A DNA stretch of 64,000 nt from Hyphomicrobiales bacterium. GTDB lineage: Bacteria > Pseudomonadota > Alphaproteobacteria > Rhizobiales > Xanthobacteraceae. The position numbers and the translations under genes are program-made. The stretch is from the NCBI GenBank assembly GCA_017305555.1, contig JAFKKM010000017.1, positions 33,545-97,544 on the forward strand, given 5' to 3'. The notes under the pieces were generated by a model. It was not told the DNA's origin and did not search any database. It worked only from the letters and a program-made list of their open reading frames with translations. Of the stretch, positions 17,175 to 25,735 are shown piece after piece; position 1 is the first letter of the stretch, and each line of letters begins with the position of its first letter.

Positions 17175-17996
17175 CTATTCCGCTTCGGTATCGGCCGACC
17201 CGCGCGCGGCCTGCTCGATGCAAGCGGCGACCTCAAGCAAACGCGGCCCCAATTCGCTTCGAAGCCGTTTCGGCGTTAATTGATGGGCGGGGCCACCGCA
17301 ATTCAGCCCGAGGCATTCGCTCTTGCCGGCGATCCACAACGGCGCGGCGACGACGCCGATATCCGCATCGTCATCCGAGACCACGAATCCCCGCGCGTCG
17401 TAGTCGCGCTGCGCGGCCTCGATACCCGCAAAGATCGCCGGCCAGTCCCCCGCCGCCTCCTGGCGCAACACGTCGCAGACTCGCGCACGCTCGCTACGTT
17501 CGAAGGTGGAAAGGATAGCGCGACCGATGATCGAACGTCCCAGCGGCAGCCGCGCACCGACATCGAGGCCCAGCGTCAGGCGGGAGGTCGAACGGCAATG
17601 CGTAACATATACGACCCAAGAGCCATGACGGACACCGAGCGAGACCGCCGCCTGCGCCTCGTCCGCCAGCGCCTGCATATACGGTCGCGCAACCCGGCCG
17701 ATATCGAAGTGCGATAGCACGCGAAAGCCCAACCCGATGCACGGCAGTCCGAGCGCGTACATCTCGCGCTCCGCCGAATGAACGAGGTAGCCGAGACCGG
17801 TCAGCGTGAAGGTCAGACGCGAGACCGTGGCCTTTGGGAGGCCGGTCCGGCGCGCGATCTCGCGATTGGGCAACCAGCGCTCGGTGCTCGAGAAGCAACT
17901 CAGAACATCGAGGCCACGCGCCAGCGACAGCACAAAACGACGATCCGATTGCAGTCGGGCCGGCATGACGTTGGAGGGCTTGGTTCTGCGACTCAT
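17175..17996 (-). CDS. IclR-family transcriptional regulator
   Basis: A 273-residue regulator starting MSRRTKPSNVM (17996). The winged helix covers residues about 23-75 (ALVSLARG-like entry, then NREIARRTGLPKATVSRLTFTL), and the effector domain has LPLGRSIIGRAIL and a GLNCGGPAHQL tail typical of IclR ligand pockets. It lies between the ridA/dehydrogenase/ligase unit, which it follows on the same strand, and a divergent quinone oxidoreductase. Matching palindromes occur in front of its own gene (18008-18022) and in front of the ridA unit (17089-17103), which suggests autoregulation plus control of the enzymes. Confidence 0.92.
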   Translation of the reverse strand: MSRRTKPSNVMPARLQSDRRFVLSLARGLDVLSCFSSTERWLPNREIARRTGLPKATVSRLTFTLTGLGYLVHSAEREMYALGLPCIGLGFRVLSHFDIGRVARPYMQALADEAQAAVSLGVRHGSWVVYVTHCRSTSRLTLGLDVGARLPLGRSIIGRAILSTFERSERARVCDVLRQEAAGDWPAIFAGIEAAQRDYDARGFVVSDDDADIGVVAAPLWIAGKSECLGLNCGGPAHQLTPKRLRSELGPRLLEVAACIEQAARGSADTEAE

Positions 17997-18007
17997 GCGT
18001 TTCCTTG

Positions 18008-18022
18008 TTCTGCATAGCGGAA
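18008..18022. promoter_or_regulatory. Near-perfect palindrome, candidate IclR operator between divergent genes
   Basis: TTCTGC-ATA-GCGGAA differs by one base from the perfect palindrome at 17089-17103, and the flanks also match (CTTG before, AAT-rich after). It sits 12 bases before the iclR start codon and 75 bases before the divergent oxidoreductase start at 18097, so one bound dimer could affect both promoters. The sequence match is visible; binding is inferred. Confidence 0.7.
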
Positions 18023-18096
18023 TAAAATAACTTAAAGCTTTCGACAAGTCGATTTTGCGCTATGCTCTAAAAAAACCAATAGAGGAACGACGCCGG

Positions 18097-19077
18097 ATGA
18101 AGGCTGCGCTGTGTAAAGAATGGGGACCGCCGGAAGGACTGCGCGTCGAGGACGTAGCGTCGCCGACGCCAGGCCCCGGTGAAGTTCTGGTCGAGGTTCA
18201 CGCGGCCGGCGTCAACTTTCCCGATACGCTGATCATCCAGAAGAAATATCAATTCCAACCCGAACTGCCGTTCTCGCCCGGCGGCGAGGTTGCCGGAATC
18301 ATCAAAGCCGTTGGCGACGGCGTTACGCGTTGCCAGGTCGGCGACCGCATCGTCGGGGGCGCGACGTGGGGCGGCTTCGCGCAAGAAGCGATCATCAAGG
18401 CAGATCGAATCGTTCCCATTCCCGATGGGATGAACTTCGCGACCGCCTCAGCCTACGTATTGGCCTATGGCACCAGCCTGCACGCCCTTAAGGATCGCGC
18501 TCTTCTGCGGGCCGGAGAAACGTTGCTTGTGCTCGGCGCAGCGGGCGGTGTCGGGATGGCCGCCGTCGAGATCGGCAAGGCTATGCGCGCGCGCGTCATC
18601 GCGGCGGCATCCAGCGAAGACAAGCTGGCATTCTGCCGCTCGAAAGGCGCGGATGACACCATCAACTATGCATCCGAGGATTTGCGTGAGCGGATCAAAA
18701 CGCTGACGGGCGGCGCCGGCCCCGACGTCATCTACGACCCGGTGGGCGGCAGTTACACGGAAGCAGCCTTTCGTTCGATCGGTTGGGGAGGTCGGCACCT
18801 TGTGGTCGGTTTCGCCGATGGTCAGGTGCCAAAGTTGCCACTTAACTTGCCGCTGCTGAAAGGTGCGTCGATCGTCGGCGTCTTTCTCGGCGCATTCCTG
18901 CGGCGAGATCCGGAAACGACCCGCGAGCATTTGCGTGACCTTATCGCCCTGTATGAATCAGGACAGGTCAAGCCAACCGTCGTTGAAACCTACCGTCTCG
19001 AAGATACCTCACTCGCCCTGCGCGCCATCATGGAGCGGCGCGTCAAAGGAAAGATCGTCATTTTGCCGCGCGAATAG
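18097..19077 (+). CDS. Zinc-independent NADPH:quinone oxidoreductase family protein
   Basis: A 326-residue medium-chain dehydrogenase/reductase starting MKAALCKEWGPPEGL; the upstream in-frame start at 18055 lacks this conserved opening. The NADPH-binding motif is LVLGAAGGVGMAAVEIGKA (about residue 145), followed by AAASSEDKLAFCRSKGADD. No structural-zinc cysteine cluster is visible, as in quinone reductases and enoyl reductases. It is divergent from the IclR gene and shares its operator region, so it may reduce an enoyl or quinone intermediate of the same pathway. Family clear; substrate unknown. Confidence 0.9.
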   Translation: MKAALCKEWGPPEGLRVEDVASPTPGPGEVLVEVHAAGVNFPDTLIIQKKYQFQPELPFSPGGEVAGIIKAVGDGVTRCQVGDRIVGGATWGGFAQEAIIKADRIVPIPDGMNFATASAYVLAYGTSLHALKDRALLRAGETLLVLGAAGGVGMAAVEIGKAMRARVIAAASSEDKLAFCRSKGADDTINYASEDLRERIKTLTGGAGPDVIYDPVGGSYTEAAFRSIGWGGRHLVVGFADGQVPKLPLNLPLLKGASIVGVFLGAFLRRDPETTREHLRDLIALYESGQVKPTVVETYRLEDTSLALRAIMERRVKGKIVILPRE

Positions 19078-19101
19078 TCGCGACACCAACCCGGTTCTTT
19101 C

Positions 19102-20112
19102 ATGGTGGTGACAACAATGCAAAGCCGGATCAACGAGGAAATCTCCTTTCGGAAGCTCGAGATCTTTCTTGCTTATATGCGTGAGGGAAACCTGACGACT
19201 GCGGCGGAATCACTCGACATCAGCACGGTCAGTGTCCATCGTGCTATTCATTCCCTCCAGGACGGTTTGCGCTGCCTGCTGTTTCGACACGAAGGGCGCA
19301 ATCTGATCCCGACCGATGCCGCACACGTTCTTGAAAATGTTGCGAAGGACGTTATCGAGCGAATGGAACGCGGTGTCCGTATCGCACGCGAAGCGGGCGG
19401 CTATTCGTCCGACCGCCTGAAGATCGGATCGCTATATTCGCTCACCGGCCACCTGCTGCCGGAATTAATCAAGGCAATGAGCCTTCGTAAGCCCGACGTT
19501 CAATGCGAACTGGTTCTTGGACGATCGAAGCAAGACTTGCTGCCAAAACTTAAGGAAGGAGGATTGGACGCGGTGTTCGCGGAGATCACACCGTCCGACT
19601 CGGAACTCATCTGCATTCCGATCTTTGACGATCCGGTCTACTTTGCTGCGCCCGTTAACTCACCTTACGCTCAGTGCGACAAGGTCGACCTGGAACAGTG
19701 CGCGGGTGAACGAATCGTAACTCTCACCGACGGCCTTTTTACCGCGCCGCGCCTTCAAACCGCCTTCCCCTACTTTTCTCCGACCTTCGTTATGGAAGTC
19801 GTCGACATCTTCACCTTGATGAATCTTGTCGCCAGTGGCGTCGCCTATGCGTTGGCGCCCGGACGCATTCGTAAAATGTACGAGCACAAGGTCGACTTCA
19901 TCCCGCTGGCCGATCATCAACAGGTCCTGCAAACGATCGGCCTTTCCTTTGCCAAATCGCGCGAGCGCGACCCCAACCTGCTCGCGCTGTCGTCAATCGT
20001 GCGGGTTTACATGCGACAAACGGGGTACCCCGCCTGCGGCGGTCTTGTCGACCTGAATCGGTCACGTCGCGCCGTCACCAAAAGACGGTCTCAGATGGCT
20101 GCGTCGAACTGA
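19102..20112 (+). CDS. LysR-family transcriptional regulator
   Basis: A 336-residue LysR protein. The winged helix is at residues about 13-70 (FRKLEIFLAYMREGNLTTAA, then STVSVHRAIHSLQ); the effector domain begins about residue 100 (RLKIGSLYSLTGHLLPELI). The HTH with HRAIHSLQDGL resembles regulators of malonate-type loci, but no malonate decarboxylase genes are present. It starts 24 bases after the oxidoreductase and is convergent with livF at 20167. An upstream start at 19102 and an ATG five codons later are both possible. Confidence 0.9.
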   Translation: MVVTTMQSRINEEISFRKLEIFLAYMREGNLTTAAESLDISTVSVHRAIHSLQDGLRCLLFRHEGRNLIPTDAAHVLENVAKDVIERMERGVRIAREAGGYSSDRLKIGSLYSLTGHLLPELIKAMSLRKPDVQCELVLGRSKQDLLPKLKEGGLDAVFAEITPSDSELICIPIFDDPVYFAAPVNSPYAQCDKVDLEQCAGERIVTLTDGLFTAPRLQTAFPYFSPTFVMEVVDIFTLMNLVASGVAYALAPGRIRKMYEHKVDFIPLADHQQVLQTIGLSFAKSRERDPNLLALSSIVRVYMRQTGYPACGGLVDLNRSRRAVTKRRSQMAASN

Positions 20113-20166
20113 CCTTCGCGACGAAGCTCCGCGCATCGATGGTTCATTCAAAACAACACGCGCGGG

Positions 20167-20862
20167 CTATACCTCAAGCCAATCCCGACGAACCTTTGAA
20201 TTTCCTTTTAGTTCGGCGGGCGATCCTTCGAACACGATACGTCCATGCCCCATGACGTAGACGCGATGCGAAATCTGCATCGCGATAGAGAGCTTCTGCT
20301 CGACCAGCAGAATAGCAACACCGCGCTGGGAGATATGAGATATCAGATCGCCCACCTGCTTAACGATCAACGGCGCAAGACCTTCGGTCGGCTCATCGAT
20401 CATAACCAGTTCCGGATCGCCCATCAGCGTCCGGCACGTCGTCAACATCTGCTTTTCCCCGCCGGAGAGAACGCCCGCCGGCGTATCCGCGCGCGTGGCA
20501 AGATTGGGAAACATATCCAGCATGTCGTCCAGGCGCCATCGCCCCGGCTTTCTCGAATCCTTTATTCCGAGAACGAGATTCTGGCGTACCGTCAGCGTCG
20601 GAAAGATATCGCGATTTTCCGGTACGTAACCCAACCCAAGTTGAGCAATGCGATGACTGGGCAGTCCGGCTATATCCCGTCCTTTGAAGACAATGCTGCC
20701 ATGCGGAGCAACCTCACCCATAATCGCCTTAACGGTTGTCGAACGGCCGACTCCGTTACGTCCGACAAGGCTGACGACCTCGCCTGCGCCAATACGCATG
20801 TCGACGCCTTGCAGAATATGGCTCTTCCCGTAGAAGGCATGGAGGTTCTGAACCTCAAGCAT
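20167..20862 (-). CDS. livF: Branched-chain-type ABC transporter ATP-binding protein (LivF)
   Basis: A 231-residue ATPase starting MLEVQNLHAFYGKSHILQGV, the standard LivF opening. A longer frame to 20946 lies within livG and was not used. Walker A reads GRNGVGRSTT, in which the usual lysine of GKS/T is arginine (GVGRST). This is unusual, because that lysine binds the phosphates. The signature is LSGGEKQML and Walker B is LVMIDEPTEGLAP. The gene overlaps livG by eight bases. It ends the 14-gene minus-strand cluster, convergent with the LysR gene. Confidence 0.9.
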   Translation of the reverse strand: MLEVQNLHAFYGKSHILQGVDMRIGAGEVVSLVGRNGVGRSTTVKAIMGEVAPHGSIVFKGRDIAGLPSHRIAQLGLGYVPENRDIFPTLTVRQNLVLGIKDSRKPGRWRLDDMLDMFPNLATRADTPAGVLSGGEKQMLTTCRTLMGDPELVMIDEPTEGLAPLIVKQVGDLISHISQRGVAILLVEQKLSIAMQISHRVYVMGHGRIVFEGSPAELKGNSKVRRDWLEV

Positions 20863-21610
20863 CGACCGCCTCCTGACCGAGATAGGCTTCTTTGACGCGC
20901 GGGTCGTTTCGAATTTCAGCCGGCGTTCCGGAGGCGATGATCTCACCGTATACGAGCACCGAGATGCGGTCAGCGAGGCCGAAAACCACGTTCATGTCGT
21001 GCTCGACGATGACAAGCGTGCGCTCCTCGGTCAGCCGTTTGATTAAAGCCATGGCGCGATCGGTTTCGGCGCGGCTCATTCCTGCCGTGGGCTCATCAAG
21101 AATGATCACGTCGGAGCCCCCGGCAACGGTGATGCCGATTTCCAAGGCGCGTTGCTCCGCATACGGCAGCAATCCGGCAATCACGTCGCGCCTCGCGGCG
21201 AGGTGAATGTCTTCAAGAATGCGGATCGTGCGCTCGTTAACGTCTTGGAGATCGTCCATGCTCTTCCAAAACGCATAGCGCTGACCGCTTGCCCACAACA
21301 CGGCACAGCGCACATTGTCCCATACCGTCATGCGGGCGAAGACATTCGTGAGCTGAAAGCTGCGCGACAGGCCACGCCGATTGATCTCGAATGGAGGCAG
21401 GCCGGATACGACCTGACCGTTCAACAATACATCGCCCGATGTCGGGGCGAGATAACCGCTAATGAGATTGAAGGTTGTTGACTTGCCTGCTCCGTTGGGG
21501 CCGATCACCGCATGCCGCTCTCCTTTCTCGATGCGGAGGTTGAGATTGCGGATGATTTCGACATTGCCGAAGCTCTTGTTGACAGCGCGAACTTCAATAG
21601 CCGGAATCAT
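20855..21610 (-). CDS. livG: Branched-chain-type ABC transporter ATP-binding protein (LivG)
   Basis: A 251-residue ATPase starting MIPAIEVRAVNKSFG; the ATG overlaps the stop of livM by four bases. Walker A is GPNGAGKST (about residue 37), the Q-loop is SRSFQLTNVF (about 87), the signature region is LLPYAEQRALEIGI (about 145) and Walker B is VIILDEPTAGM (about 163). The usual LivG histidine switch is in VIVEHDMNVVF. It is intact, unlike the Walker A lysine in the adjacent LivF, so the LivG site may carry most of the hydrolysis. Confidence 0.92.
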   Translation of the reverse strand: MIPAIEVRAVNKSFGNVEIIRNLNLRIEKGERHAVIGPNGAGKSTTFNLISGYLAPTSGDVLLNGQVVSGLPPFEINRRGLSRSFQLTNVFARMTVWDNVRCAVLWASGQRYAFWKSMDDLQDVNERTIRILEDIHLAARRDVIAGLLPYAEQRALEIGITVAGGSDVIILDEPTAGMSRAETDRAMALIKRLTEERTLVIVEHDMNVVFGLADRISVLVYGEIIASGTPAEIRNDPRVKEAYLGQEAVDA

Positions 21611-22908
21611 GACGGAATCCCGCGTTCGGAAGCAATCGTTCTGGCATCGTCCCACGCACGCGTCACGCCGCGCCATGTCAAGCGACCAACGAAATATCCG
21701 ATCAGCATCAGGAGCCCCGCGACGATCCACGTCATCGGGCTGCTCGCGTCAAAAGACACGCCGAAAGCCTTGATCCGCGGGTCTTCATTCGCATTGACCG
21801 TATGATGAACGATCGTTTCAACGGCCAGGACAAATCCGCCGACCAGCATAAGCGTCGGAACCGCCGCAATGGCGTAAGTTCTCAGAATCCTGCCAAGCCC
21901 ACCAACGCGAAACGGCATCCGATGCATCAGCAGCGTACCGCCGATCCCTCCGGGGGCATATCTCACGACGAGGATGAACAAGAGACCGAAGTAAAGTTGC
22001 CACACACTCGTATAGTCGCTCAGCGATAACGACAGATACACAAAGAAAATGGCACCGACGATCGGGCCGGCAAAAATGCTGGTTCCACCTATATAGGTCG
22101 AGAAAATGACTGCACCCGATTTCACCCAGCCAAGGTCCGTGAAGTTGGCGCTCTCGAAGCTGATCGCCGCAAGGGCTCCCGCAATCCCGGCAAACAATCC
22201 AGCGAAACAGAAGGCAAGATAGCGCACGATATGCGGATCGTAGCCGACAAACTGAACTCGCTCGGGATTATCGCGTACTGCATTGCATATCTTTCCGAGC
22301 GGAGTACGGGTCAAGGCGTACATCGCAAGCGCCGAAACAAAGACCCAGAACGCGACCAGATAGTAGACTTGCACCTGAGGCCCGAAGTGCCATCCGAACC
22401 AAGCCGGCAGCTTAGTCCGATTGGTACTGATGCCATCTTCCCCGCCAAAAAAGTCGGTGAGAATGAGCGCCAGCGCGACGGCCAACTCAGCGACGCCCAG
22501 TGAGATCATCGAGAAGACAGTTCCCGCTCGACGTGTCGATATCCATCCCGTCAGAATCGCCAGCAACAGACCCGCCACGCCACCGATCAACGGAACAAGT
22601 GGCAATGGCACCGGGAGTCCGTATTGCGGGATCAGATTCATGGTGTGGACAGCGAAGAACGCGCCAATTCCGTAGTACACCGCGTGACCGAACGACAACA
22701 GGCCGGTCTGGCCGAGCAGAATGTTGTATGACAACGCGAATATGATGGCCGTGCCGACCAAGCTGAACGTCGTCAGCGAGCTGGCCGACGTGAAGATGCT
22801 TGGAAACGCCGCGAGAAGCACGGCGACCATGCCCCAAGCCGCATAGAAACGCAGGCGCGCCCCCGGAACGGCGCGTGACATTGGTGCCGACGATACGAGT
22901 TCGGTCAT
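21607..22908 (-). CDS. livM: LivM-like permease with a C-terminal membrane extension
   Basis: A 433-residue permease, about 100 residues longer than usual LivM proteins. The core (residues about 25-330) has the family segments ILLGQTGLLSFGHAVYYGIG and FCFAGLFAGIAGALAAISFE and ends at VVRYAPGGIGGTLL. It is followed by an extra C-terminal part with two further hydrophobic segments (about 345-365, around YAIAAVPTLMLVGGF, and about 395-412, around WIVAGLLMLIGYFVG) and a basic tail. The extension is in frame with no sign of fusion to a known domain. It overlaps livH by four bases upstream and livG by four downstream. Confidence 0.92.
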   Translation of the reverse strand: MTELVSSAPMSRAVPGARLRFYAAWGMVAVLLAAFPSIFTSASSLTTFSLVGTAIIFALSYNILLGQTGLLSFGHAVYYGIGAFFAVHTMNLIPQYGLPVPLPLVPLIGGVAGLLLAILTGWISTRRAGTVFSMISLGVAELAVALALILTDFFGGEDGISTNRTKLPAWFGWHFGPQVQVYYLVAFWVFVSALAMYALTRTPLGKICNAVRDNPERVQFVGYDPHIVRYLAFCFAGLFAGIAGALAAISFESANFTDLGWVKSGAVIFSTYIGGTSIFAGPIVGAIFFVYLSLSLSDYTSVWQLYFGLLFILVVRYAPGGIGGTLLMHRMPFRVGGLGRILRTYAIAAVPTLMLVGGFVLAVETIVHHTVNANEDPRIKAFGVSFDASSPMTWIVAGLLMLIGYFVGRLTWRGVTRAWDDARTIASERGIPS

Positions 22909-23852
22909 GTTTCACGCGTCCCAAACAAGCCCATGGGGCGGAGGATCAGAACCAAGATCAACAGAGCGTAGGGAATGATGGGAGCGACCTGCGCGATAGT
23001 CACCGTCCAGATATTCCGAATGAGGAATTGCGGCGCGTCCGGACTCAATGGACCAAACAAACTTGCGAGCGAGCCGTCCAACGACACCGCGAATGTCTGA
23101 ATGAGCCCAATCAGCAAGGATGCGACGAATGCTCCGGCCAATGAACCAAGGCCGCCCACCACGATGATCACGAACAGCAAAGCGATCAGCGATGCGGCCA
23201 TGTTGGACTGGGTTTGCAGAATAGGCCCCGCAATCACGCCCGCGAGAGCCGCCAGACCGATCCCGACGCCGAACACCAGGGTAAAAACCAGCCCGACGTT
23301 ATGGCCGAGATGAGCAACCATTTGCGGATGCGTCAGTGAGGCCTGAACGACCAAACCGATCCGCGACCTTTTGATCACAATGAGAAGCGCAACAAAAATC
23401 GCGACGGAAATCGCGAACATGAAGACCTTGTAGGATGGATAGTTCGTCGAGAATATCGAGAACGCGGGAAAGTCCAACGACGGCGGCCCGCGATAATCTA
23501 CCGGGTCCTTTCCCCAGACGATCTGAACGACCTCCTCGATGACATAAGCAAGTCCGAACGTGAAAAGAAGTTCGGCGACATGACCGGAGCGATGAATATC
23601 TCGCAGCGCAAAGCGTTCCACGGCCGCCCCAATCAATCCCACGATGATCGGCGCGAGAAGCAATGCCCACCAGAATCCGAACCACTTACTGATCTGAAAG
23701 CCGAAGAACGCACCCAGCATATAGAAGCCGGCATGAGCAAAATTAAGAACGCCGAGCATGCTGAAGACCACCGTAAGGCCGCTTGCCATCAGAAACAGCA
23801 AGAGACCGTAAAGGACGCCGTTCAGCGCAGAAATAATGACGAGTTCGAGCAT
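22905..23852 (-). CDS. livH: Branched-chain-type ABC transporter permease (LivH)
   Basis: A 315-residue LivH-type permease starting MLELVIISALNGVLYGLL. It has the family segment GVLNFAHAGFYMLGAFFG (about residue 34) and the GGLGSLAGAFVASLLIG loop (about 235). It forms the heteromeric channel with the extended LivM downstream, overlapping by four bases. It sits 75 bases downstream of the binding-protein gene at 23928. Predicted membrane segments: about eight. Confidence 0.92.
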   Translation of the reverse strand: MLELVIISALNGVLYGLLLFLMASGLTVVFSMLGVLNFAHAGFYMLGAFFGFQISKWFGFWWALLLAPIIVGLIGAAVERFALRDIHRSGHVAELLFTFGLAYVIEEVVQIVWGKDPVDYRGPPSLDFPAFSIFSTNYPSYKVFMFAISVAIFVALLIVIKRSRIGLVVQASLTHPQMVAHLGHNVGLVFTLVFGVGIGLAALAGVIAGPILQTQSNMAASLIALLFVIIVVGGLGSLAGAFVASLLIGLIQTFAVSLDGSLASLFGPLSPDAPQFLIRNIWTVTIAQVAPIIPYALLILVLILRPMGLFGTRET

Positions 23853-23927
23853 GGCCCCTCGTTCGAGCTGTCAGGTGACGCGGCCGGTGAGCTTCAAATC
23901 TCCCGCCGGCCGCTGGGAACCACGCGC

Positions 23928-25172
23928 TTACTGCGGGCGGGTCATTTTGCAGGAGGTTTTTGTGAGAGTGTCCTTGGCCTCGATCTTCGCGACTACGGTA
24001 TTTCCCCAACCCGTCCCTTCCTCGTCGAACGGTTCGCTCGCCTTCAGTTCACCGAATGAGGCGACGTAGAGCGGCTGGAAGAATTGATGATCCTCCTTCC
24101 GCATCATCCCCTTGCCGCCATCGAAGACATCGATCTCCATATTCTCCAGGGCAAGAGCGATCTTGATGGGATCGAATGATTTGGCTTTCTCCGCCGCCGC
24201 GACAAACATCTTGATTTCGTTTACTTGACGAGGAGCAAACAACACAAAATCCTCGCCGTACTTGGCCCGCCACCGCTTCTCGAACTCGCGCGATGGAGCG
24301 TAGTCCACATTGGCGATTCCTTCGGTAACCCCAAACACCTTATGATTGAGATTAACCTGCTTCAGCGATATCGGAATTCCGGCCGTCGCCACGCCATAAT
24401 ACGTATACCAGTTGACATCTAATCCCGAGGAGCCCGCTGCCTTCAGCAGCAGCGCCAGATCCTGACCCCAGTTGCCGGAGATAACTGCGTCTGCTCCAGA
24501 GGCGCGGATCTTGGCCACATAAGGGGAAAAGTCGGTCACCTTGAGCATCGGATGAAGCTCATCACCAACAATCTTGATATCCGGGCGCTTCGCCGCGAGC
24601 ATCTCTCTTGCAGCGGCGCGTACGGACTTCCCATAGGAATAGTCCTGGTTGATCAGATAGATTTTTTTGATCGACGGATTCGCTTTGATGTAGTTGGTGA
24701 TAGCCTCCATCTTGACGTCAGAATTTGCATCCCATGCAAAATGCCAGAAATTGCATTTAGCGTTGGTCAAGACCGGATCGATCGAGGAATAGTTAAAGTA
24801 AAGCACCTCCTGTCCAGGGTTGCGCTCATTGTGTTTGAGCACAAATTCCGTCAACGCAACCGCGACCGATGAACCATTCCCCTGAGTGATGAACCGGATG
24901 CCGGAATCAATCGCTTTCTGAGCCTGGATCACGCTTTCCTGCGCGTTTGTCTTGTTGTCGAATGGAACGATTTCAAGTTTCTTCCCAAGGATGCCGCCCT
25001 TAGCATTCACATCTTCCGCCAGAAACTGAAACGCTTTCAGGCGCGCAACACCAACGCTCGCACCACCACCAGACAGGGTATCGATGTAGGCTATCCTCAC
25101 CGACTCCTGCGCCATGGCAAATCCGCTGAGCGGCATCAACATCAATAGAAATGCAAGCGCAATCTTACCCAC
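23928..25172 (-). CDS. Branched-chain-type ABC transporter substrate-binding protein
   Basis: A 414-residue periplasmic binding protein with a cleavable signal peptide (MGKIALAFLLMLMPLSGFAMAQ). The mature part opens ESVRIAYIDTLSGGGASVG and follows the Peripla_BP_6 pattern. It contains the segment CNFWHFAWDANSDVKMEAI, seen in binding proteins for aromatic or other carboxylic acids, but the ligand cannot be fixed. The ribosome site is GGGAGGGACTAGG. It precedes livH-livM-livG-livF and follows the RidA gene at 25263, so uptake is coupled to the redox and CoA genes upstream. Confidence 0.92.
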   Translation of the reverse strand: MGKIALAFLLMLMPLSGFAMAQESVRIAYIDTLSGGGASVGVARLKAFQFLAEDVNAKGGILGKKLEIVPFDNKTNAQESVIQAQKAIDSGIRFITQGNGSSVAVALTEFVLKHNERNPGQEVLYFNYSSIDPVLTNAKCNFWHFAWDANSDVKMEAITNYIKANPSIKKIYLINQDYSYGKSVRAAAREMLAAKRPDIKIVGDELHPMLKVTDFSPYVAKIRASGADAVISGNWGQDLALLLKAAGSSGLDVNWYTYYGVATAGIPISLKQVNLNHKVFGVTEGIANVDYAPSREFEKRWRAKYGEDFVLFAPRQVNEIKMFVAAAEKAKSFDPIKIALALENMEIDVFDGGKGMMRKEDHQFFQPLYVASFGELKASEPFDEEGTGWGNTVVAKIEAKDTLTKTSCKMTRPQ

Positions 25173-25262
25173 CTAGTCCCTCCCGCTTCCTGTTGTTGTT
25201 AGACAAATGAAGAACGTCGTCAGATCACCGTGTCCCGTGAGCCGGCGTCTCGTTCAGACCGA

Positions 25263-25670
25263 TCAAGCCTGCATGTCATCCTTTTCGAGACACACAACAG
25301 CTTCGATTTCGACCATCATGCGAGGGTCAATCAGCCGCGAAACCTGAACGAGCGTGCATGCCGGGCGATCGACGAAGAATGGGCTACGCACATCGCGCGT
25401 TCCTTCATTGAAGGCGTCGATATCGGTCGTGAAGATGGTATACTTGACGACATCCCCGAAAGTTGCGCCGGCCGCTCCGAGAATATCTTTCAAGTTGGCA
25501 AAGCACTGCGCGACCTGGGCACGGATATCACCAACGCCAACGATCTCACCATCGGCGTCGCGTGCGGTAATTCCAGCGGTGTGCAGCATTCGTTCGGAAG
25601 ATACGACGCCAAGCGAAAAGAATACTTTCTTTTCGAATCCCCTGCCTAACTCCAGTGGCTTGCGCGTCAT
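25263..25670 (-). CDS. RidA-family protein without the catalytic arginine
   Basis: A 135-residue protein starting MTRKPLELGRGFEKKVFFSL; the ATG at 25670 has a GGGGAGGAG ribosome site, so the longer frame to 25760 was rejected. RidA signatures are LHTAGITARDADGEIVGVGD and VEIEAVVCL. At the catalytic position the sequence is RPACTLVQVSRL, so cysteine replaces arginine. It lies between the iron-sulfur protein gene and the binding-protein gene in the 14-gene cluster. It likely processes an imine, enamine or enol formed in this pathway, with a chemistry different from classical RidA. Confidence 0.88.
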   Translation of the reverse strand: MTRKPLELGRGFEKKVFFSLGVVSSERMLHTAGITARDADGEIVGVGDIRAQVAQCFANLKDILGAAGATFGDVVKYTIFTTDIDAFNEGTRDVRSPFFVDRPACTLVQVSRLIDPRMMVEIEAVVCLEKDDMQA

Positions 25671-25735
25671 AGCTCCTCCCCGAGCGATCTTTCGCGCGTC
25701 GCTTGAGCGACGCATCATTGTAAATTGGCTGCCGT

